DNA from: W11650 sp963550755
GTDB taxonomy: Bacteria > Bacillota > Clostridia > Lachnospirales > Vallitaleaceae
Direction: 5' to 3'
NCBI GenBank assembly: GCA_963550755.1
Contig: CAUVDV010000051.1
Span: 1-14,974, forward strand
DNA length: 14,974 bases
The position numbers and the translations under genes are program-made. Positions 12,567 through 14,974 of the stretch are shown here, one piece after another; positions within the stretch are counted from its first letter, which is position 1; each line of letters starts with the position of its first letter. The notes under the pieces were generated by a model. The model was not told where the DNA came from and did not search any database. It saw only the letters and a program-made list of their open reading frames with translations.

Positions 12567-12887
12567 TCCTCCTTATTATATAAGATAGAGTTAAAAACAT
12601 AACGTTACGAAATCCCCAGACCCTGCTCTCGCTTTGCAGTTCATATCCGGTAATACGCAATTTTAATAAACATACATCTGTACGCCGTTGGGACCTAACA
12701 ATACGGGGATCGAACCCAAGCCCTGTCCATGTGGCGTCCAATAGAATGGAATGCAACTTCGGCAGTTGCCGCCTGACATGCGCACCTGCAAAACTACCGT
12801 CTAAATGATTTTCCCTGATTCCCGCCCCATCTTTTTATCGCGCAGCTGGTGAAAAGCCCCGCTTGGAGCCGGGAAAAGTAAAATCAT
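12567..12887 (-). other. Gene-free leader region of the alcohol dehydrogenase gene
   Basis: About 320 bases without a convincing gene. From the gene outwards it holds the AAGGAGG site, a TATAAT (12580-12575) too close to the SD to be a normal -10, the Rex-like dyad, and then about 200 bases of unrecognised sequence. Within those are a 6-bp stem GCAACT/AGTTGC (12753-12769) and, on the - strand, GGGTTCGATCCC (about 12704-12715), which resembles a tRNA T-arm but lacks a cloverleaf. The outer part (12803-12889) is the inverted repeat at the end of the DIP1984-like gene. Confidence 0.4.
12590..12603. promoter_or_regulatory. Possible Rex (NADH-sensing repressor) operator
   Basis: GTTAAAAACATAAC fits GTTA-N6-TAAC, the core of the clostridial Rex site TTGTTAANNNNTTAACAA, and lies 30 bases before the alcohol dehydrogenase start, near its promoter. 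Rex is known to repress alcohol dehydrogenase genes in Firmicutes. The outer TT/AA bases and one inner position do not match, so confidence is limited. Confidence 0.35.
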
Positions 12888-12889
12888 TT
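12803..12889 (-). terminator. Inverted repeat and probable terminator after the DIP1984-family gene
   Basis: An outer 10-bp perfect inverted repeat, AAATGATTTT / AAAATCATTT (12803-12812, 12880-12889), spans 87 bp and overlaps the stop codon of the DIP1984-like gene. Inside it on the - strand GGCTCC-AAGC-GGGGCT (12870-12855, with G-U pairs) is followed by TTTT. The inner hairpin is a plausible weak terminator. The outer repeat could instead be the edge of a small palindromic element. Confidence 0.4.
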
Positions 12890-13346
12890 ATTTCTCAATC
12901 AGCTTTACTTTCCAGTTTGTTTCCTGCAGAATATTATCCAGCTGCCTGATCTCTTTGGCCGTCTGATCGGCAACAGCCTGAAGATCCGCCGCCTTTAGCA
13001 TTGATTTTACTTTAATCTCCGTTCCTCTGGCCCGGTTCGTGTTTTGGCCGGCCGAGTAAACCAAGTCCCGATAAGCCGACAGCTTTAAAAGCATGGCATC
13101 TTTTTTGGCAATCAACTCTGTCAGCGTCATACCGCCGGCTTTGGTGCGGCAATTGGTCAGATTAATTTGGGCCATCAGTGTTTCCAGCCGAACAACAGCC
13201 GTGTCCAGCTCCGTCAAAAGCCTGGCCGGATCTTCAACCGGATCTTCTCCTTCCTGAACCAAAATACAGTTTCCCAGACGCCGCCTTAACTCATCAATTT
13301 TTTTATTCAAATCCGCTCTTTCCTGTAGTGCTTCCGCCAATTTCAT
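12888..13346 (-). CDS. DIP1984-family protein (septicolysin-like, DUF6847), function unknown
   Basis: A 152-residue, mostly helical, cytosolic protein. It matches the DIP1984 family from its first residues: MKLAEALQERADLNKKIDELRRRL (1-24), then ILVQEGEDPVEDPARLLTELD (28-48), INLTNCRTKAGGMTLTELIAKKDAMLLKLS (about 61-90), a short RARGTEIK segment, and a C-terminal KEIRQLDNILQETNW. Long heptad-like helices suggest a coiled-coil bundle and self-association. No catalytic motif is evident. The start chosen, ATG at 13346, has GAGG 8 nt upstream and matches where the family begins. An in-frame ATG 2 codons earlier is too close to this SD and a TTG at 13379 has none. It lies about 100 bases downstream of the Rpn nuclease gene with no terminator seen between them, so read-through is possible. 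Confidence 0.85.
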   Translation of the reverse strand: MKLAEALQERADLNKKIDELRRRLGNCILVQEGEDPVEDPARLLTELDTAVVRLETLMAQINLTNCRTKAGGMTLTELIAKKDAMLLKLSAYRDLVYSAGQNTNRARGTEIKVKSMLKAADLQAVADQTAKEIRQLDNILQETNWKVKLIEK

Positions 13347-13447
13347 CCTCATATCCTCGTTTTCTAATCTTGCCGGCAATTAACCAAACTGACTCTTTCT
13401 TTTCATATTTTCCGTTTTTAGTTTTTTTTGCTCCTTGTTTCAAGTGA

Positions 13448-14416
13448 TCATAACTTCGCAATCTGCTCAGCGGTCAAGCCAGTGATCTCCTGAATGGTTT
13501 CGGCATCAAAGTTTTTAGCTTTCATATTACGGGCAGTTTGCATGCGGCCTTGCTGTTCACCACGCTGGAGACCACGTTTCTCACCAAGTTGAAGGCCGCG
13601 TTGTTCGCCCCGTTTCTCGCCAATTCGAATCCCCTTATCAATGCCCGCTTCCAGGAGCGTCGCTCGGTCAGACTCATAGCGCAAGGCCGCTTCGTATCGC
13701 AATCGTTCTTTTTTGTCCGCATAAAATTGATTCATAACCGTATTGGCATATTGCATAATCGTATTCCTCCTTCCCAATTCTTCCCGAACTGCCTGGTCTT
13801 CGGTTTGAATAAACCGCAGCCAGCGCTCTAAATCTGTATCTTCTGTGGCTTTTAGCTTGGTCAGATCCAAAAAATGAAACTCCAAATCATCCGAAAACGG
13901 CTGAAAGGTTTTTACATTCATTACCCGATAAATCGAATGAAGCTCCTCCGTCAGTGGAAATTTCTCACCTAAGATATGGATGCTAACACAACGGGCTAAA
14001 TATTTATAGGCTTTGCCCGGCTCAAACTTTTCCAAATAGCGACTGGCCCAATAAAAATAGGTTCGTCTTTCATAATGCGGCTCCCACAGATTCTGCATTT
14101 CAATATTGATCTTTTGGCCATCCCGCAAAGTTGCTTTAATATCCAAAATTCCTTGTTTTTCTTTAAAATAGTAATTCCCCACCGCCGGATTTTCAATCAC
14201 GATATTTTTAAATGCATCCTTATCCATCTCCAGCACTACCGATAAGAACTCCTGCAAAATAATAATGTTTTCCTTCCGTCCGAACAGCTTTTTAAAAGCA
14301 TAATCATTGCGCACGGTAAAACGCATATCGTCAACCGGTTCAATGTTTTTCCAATTTTCCGCCGTTTCCACTAATTTCTGTGTTTTGGGTGCTTTAAGCT
14401 TTTTATCTTTGGACAT
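13448..14416 (-). CDS. Rpn-family / PDDEXK_2 recombination-promoting nuclease, putative transposase-like
   Basis: A 322-residue protein of the PD-(D/E)XK nuclease superfamily (PF12784), related to E. coli RpnA (YhgA-like) proteins, DNA endonucleases that promote RecA-independent recombination. Family signatures are FTVRNDYAFKKLFG (33-46), Asp92 in GILDIKA, the ExQ pair Glu106/Gln108 in INIEMQ, and RRTYFYWASRYLEKF (117-131) followed by CVSIHIL. After about residue 262 comes a tail of 4-residue Gly-(Glu/Leu)-x-Arg repeats (GEKRGEQRGLQLGEKRGLQR), then a short domain ending TGLTAEQIAKL. The start has AAGGAG 7 nt upstream. The next gene upstream encodes a paralogue with the same tail. Annotated as transposase in databases, but no terminal inverted repeats are seen around it, so it is probably a resident accessory gene. 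Confidence 0.9.
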   Translation of the reverse strand: MSKDKKLKAPKTQKLVETAENWKNIEPVDDMRFTVRNDYAFKKLFGRKENIIILQEFLSVVLEMDKDAFKNIVIENPAVGNYYFKEKQGILDIKATLRDGQKINIEMQNLWEPHYERRTYFYWASRYLEKFEPGKAYKYLARCVSIHILGEKFPLTEELHSIYRVMNVKTFQPFSDDLEFHFLDLTKLKATEDTDLERWLRFIQTEDQAVREELGRRNTIMQYANTVMNQFYADKKERLRYEAALRYESDRATLLEAGIDKGIRIGEKRGEQRGLQLGEKRGLQRGEQQGRMQTARNMKAKNFDAETIQEITGLTAEQIAKL

Positions 14417-14457
14417 TTCTTTCTCCTTTTATTATACTAAAATATTTTATTTCCGGC

Positions 14458-14485
14458 AATATAGCTGTTATAAATATTTTAGCAA
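14458..14485 (-). promoter_or_regulatory. Probable sigma-A promoter of the first Rpn-type gene
   Basis: On the - strand -35 TTGCTA (14485-14480), a 16-bp spacer and -10 TATATT (14463-14458). The predicted leader of about 35 nt includes the AAGGAG site. A TATAAT nearer the gene (about 14432-14437) is too close to the SD to leave it in the mRNA. Confidence 0.45.
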
Positions 14486-14578
14486 AAAGGAAGGGGAAAG
14501 TCGTCCGCAAATTGTGGACATTTAAAGAAAATTTTTCTGCATAAGTATGGGGCATCCATAGCACCTACTCAAAAAAGA

Positions 14579-14620
14579 AAAAATCATTCCTTCTTGGGTT
14601 TCCCAATCGGAATGATTTTT
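14579..14620. terminator. Bidirectional terminator between the two Rpn-type genes
   Basis: A perfect 12-bp stem, AAAAATCATTCC (14579-14590) with GGAATGATTTTT (14609-14620), encloses a second stem, TTGGG/CCCAA (14594-14598, 14602-14606). On the - strand it runs into TTTTTTCTTTTTT, ending the upstream Rpn gene about 58 bases after its stop. Confidence 0.9.
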
Positions 14621-14678
14621 ATACTCTGCTGTATTCGATTTAGATTTCTCTATTCTTTCTATCCTTGATTTTCAAATA

Positions 14679-14974
14679 TTATAGCTCCGCAATCTGCTCC
14701 GCCGTAAGGCCGGTACATTTTCTAATCATCTCAACCGACAGACCATTCACTTTCATATTCCGGGCTGTTTGCAGTTTTTCACTGCGGCGGCCTTGCTGTT
14801 CGCCGCGCTTTTCTCCTCGCTTTTCACCCCGTTTTTCGCCGATTTTTTCTCCTTCTTCCCGCATCCACGCCATCATGGAATGATAATCCCGCTCATACTT
14901 TAAAGCTGCCTTGTAGTTGATCCGCTCTTGTCCATCCATATAAAATTCTTCCATAACTCTATTCGCCTTTTCCA
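14679..14974 (-). CDS. Second Rpn-family nuclease, C-terminal part only (window edge)
   Basis: The last 98 codons of a gene that enters from the right window edge; the frame stays open to the edge, so the apparent ATG at 14954 is internal. Sequence runs parallel to residues about 230-322 of the neighbouring Rpn protein: NRVMEEFYMDGQERINYKAALKYE here against NTVMNQFYADKKERLRYEAALRYE there, and the ends QTARNMK...TGLTAEQIAEL are nearly identical. Between them is a tail of 4-residue repeats (GEKI, then three GEKR, then GEQQ), encoded by near-identical 12-base units at about 14806-14853. The nuclease domain lies outside the window, so its integrity cannot be judged. Confidence 0.85.
   Translation of the reverse strand, partial: EKANRVMEEFYMDGQERINYKAALKYERDYHSMMAWMREEGEKIGEKRGEKRGEKRGEQQGRRSEKLQTARNMKVNGLSVEMIRKCTGLTAEQIAEL

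Noticed and set aside
12690..12725. tRNA gene suggested by a T-arm-like GGGTTCGATCCC on the - strand
   Set aside because: No matching acceptor, D or anticodon arms can be formed around it.
12532..12756. 74-codon - strand frame overlapping the alcohol dehydrogenase start
   Set aside because: Starts with TTG, overlaps the true gene's SD and start in another frame, no recognisable domain.
13448..14416. Insertion sequence around the Rpn-type gene
   Set aside because: The family is labelled transposase in databases, but no terminal inverted repeats or target duplications were seen; it has its own promoter and flanking terminator like a resident gene.

Overview
The window (about 47% GC by eye) looks like the chromosome of a Gram-positive anaerobe of the Clostridia, most likely Lachnospiraceae or a close relative. 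The reasons are AGGAGG-type ribosome binding sites, sigma-A promoters of the extended -10 type, hairpin/T-run terminators, and a gene mix typical of that group: a clostridial SerRS variant, a YczE-type membrane protein, the TIGR03915/TIGR03916 pair, an iron-containing alcohol dehydrogenase, a DIP1984-family protein and Rpn/PDDEXK_2 nucleases. The assignment is inference from gene content. No rRNA, tRNA or CRISPR array is present.

Layout. The + strand carries the 3' part of serS (1-1235) and one membrane protein gene (10030-10677). All other genes are on the - strand. In order along the window they are: GH114-like lipoprotein (1453-2367); a possible integrase remnant and a strong small-RNA candidate (2398-2716); SDR oxidoreductase (2849-3625); flavin reductase and PPK2-type polyphosphate kinase, coupled (3765-5320); Ogt-type O6-methylguanine methyltransferase (5492-5971); a Gfo/Idh/MocA-like protein lacking its catalytic residues (6164-7135); the DUF4130 and radical-SAM putative DNA repair pair (7484-9488), preceded by a repeat-bearing leader; a GNAT acetyltransferase (10712-11149); iron alcohol dehydrogenase (11409-12560); a DIP1984-family protein (12888-13346); and two related Rpn-type nucleases (13448-14416, and 14679 to the window edge).

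How the genes fit together. Most are single-gene units with their own signals. The clear operons are PPK2-flavin reductase (11 nt gap, SD overlapping the upstream stop) and radical SAM-DUF4130 (1 nt gap). Two units concern DNA damage or modification (ogt and the radical SAM/DUF4130 pair). The rest is redox and energy metabolism (SDR, flavin reductase, PPK2, alcohol dehydrogenase).

Most interesting items: (1) an unannotated transcript of about 85 nt with an extended -10 promoter, a 5' hairpin, an unpaired CU/C-rich segment able to pair with Shine-Dalgarno sequences, and a textbook terminator; (2) an intact Gfo/Idh/MocA-family protein in which the catalytic Lys, Asp and His positions and the second Rossmann glycine are all replaced; (3) a duplicated hairpin-forming element of about 95 bp in the approximately 290-nt leader of the putative DNA repair operon; (4) very frequent GCCGGC hexamers on both strands. 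Functions were assigned by recognising family motifs; no database search was possible.
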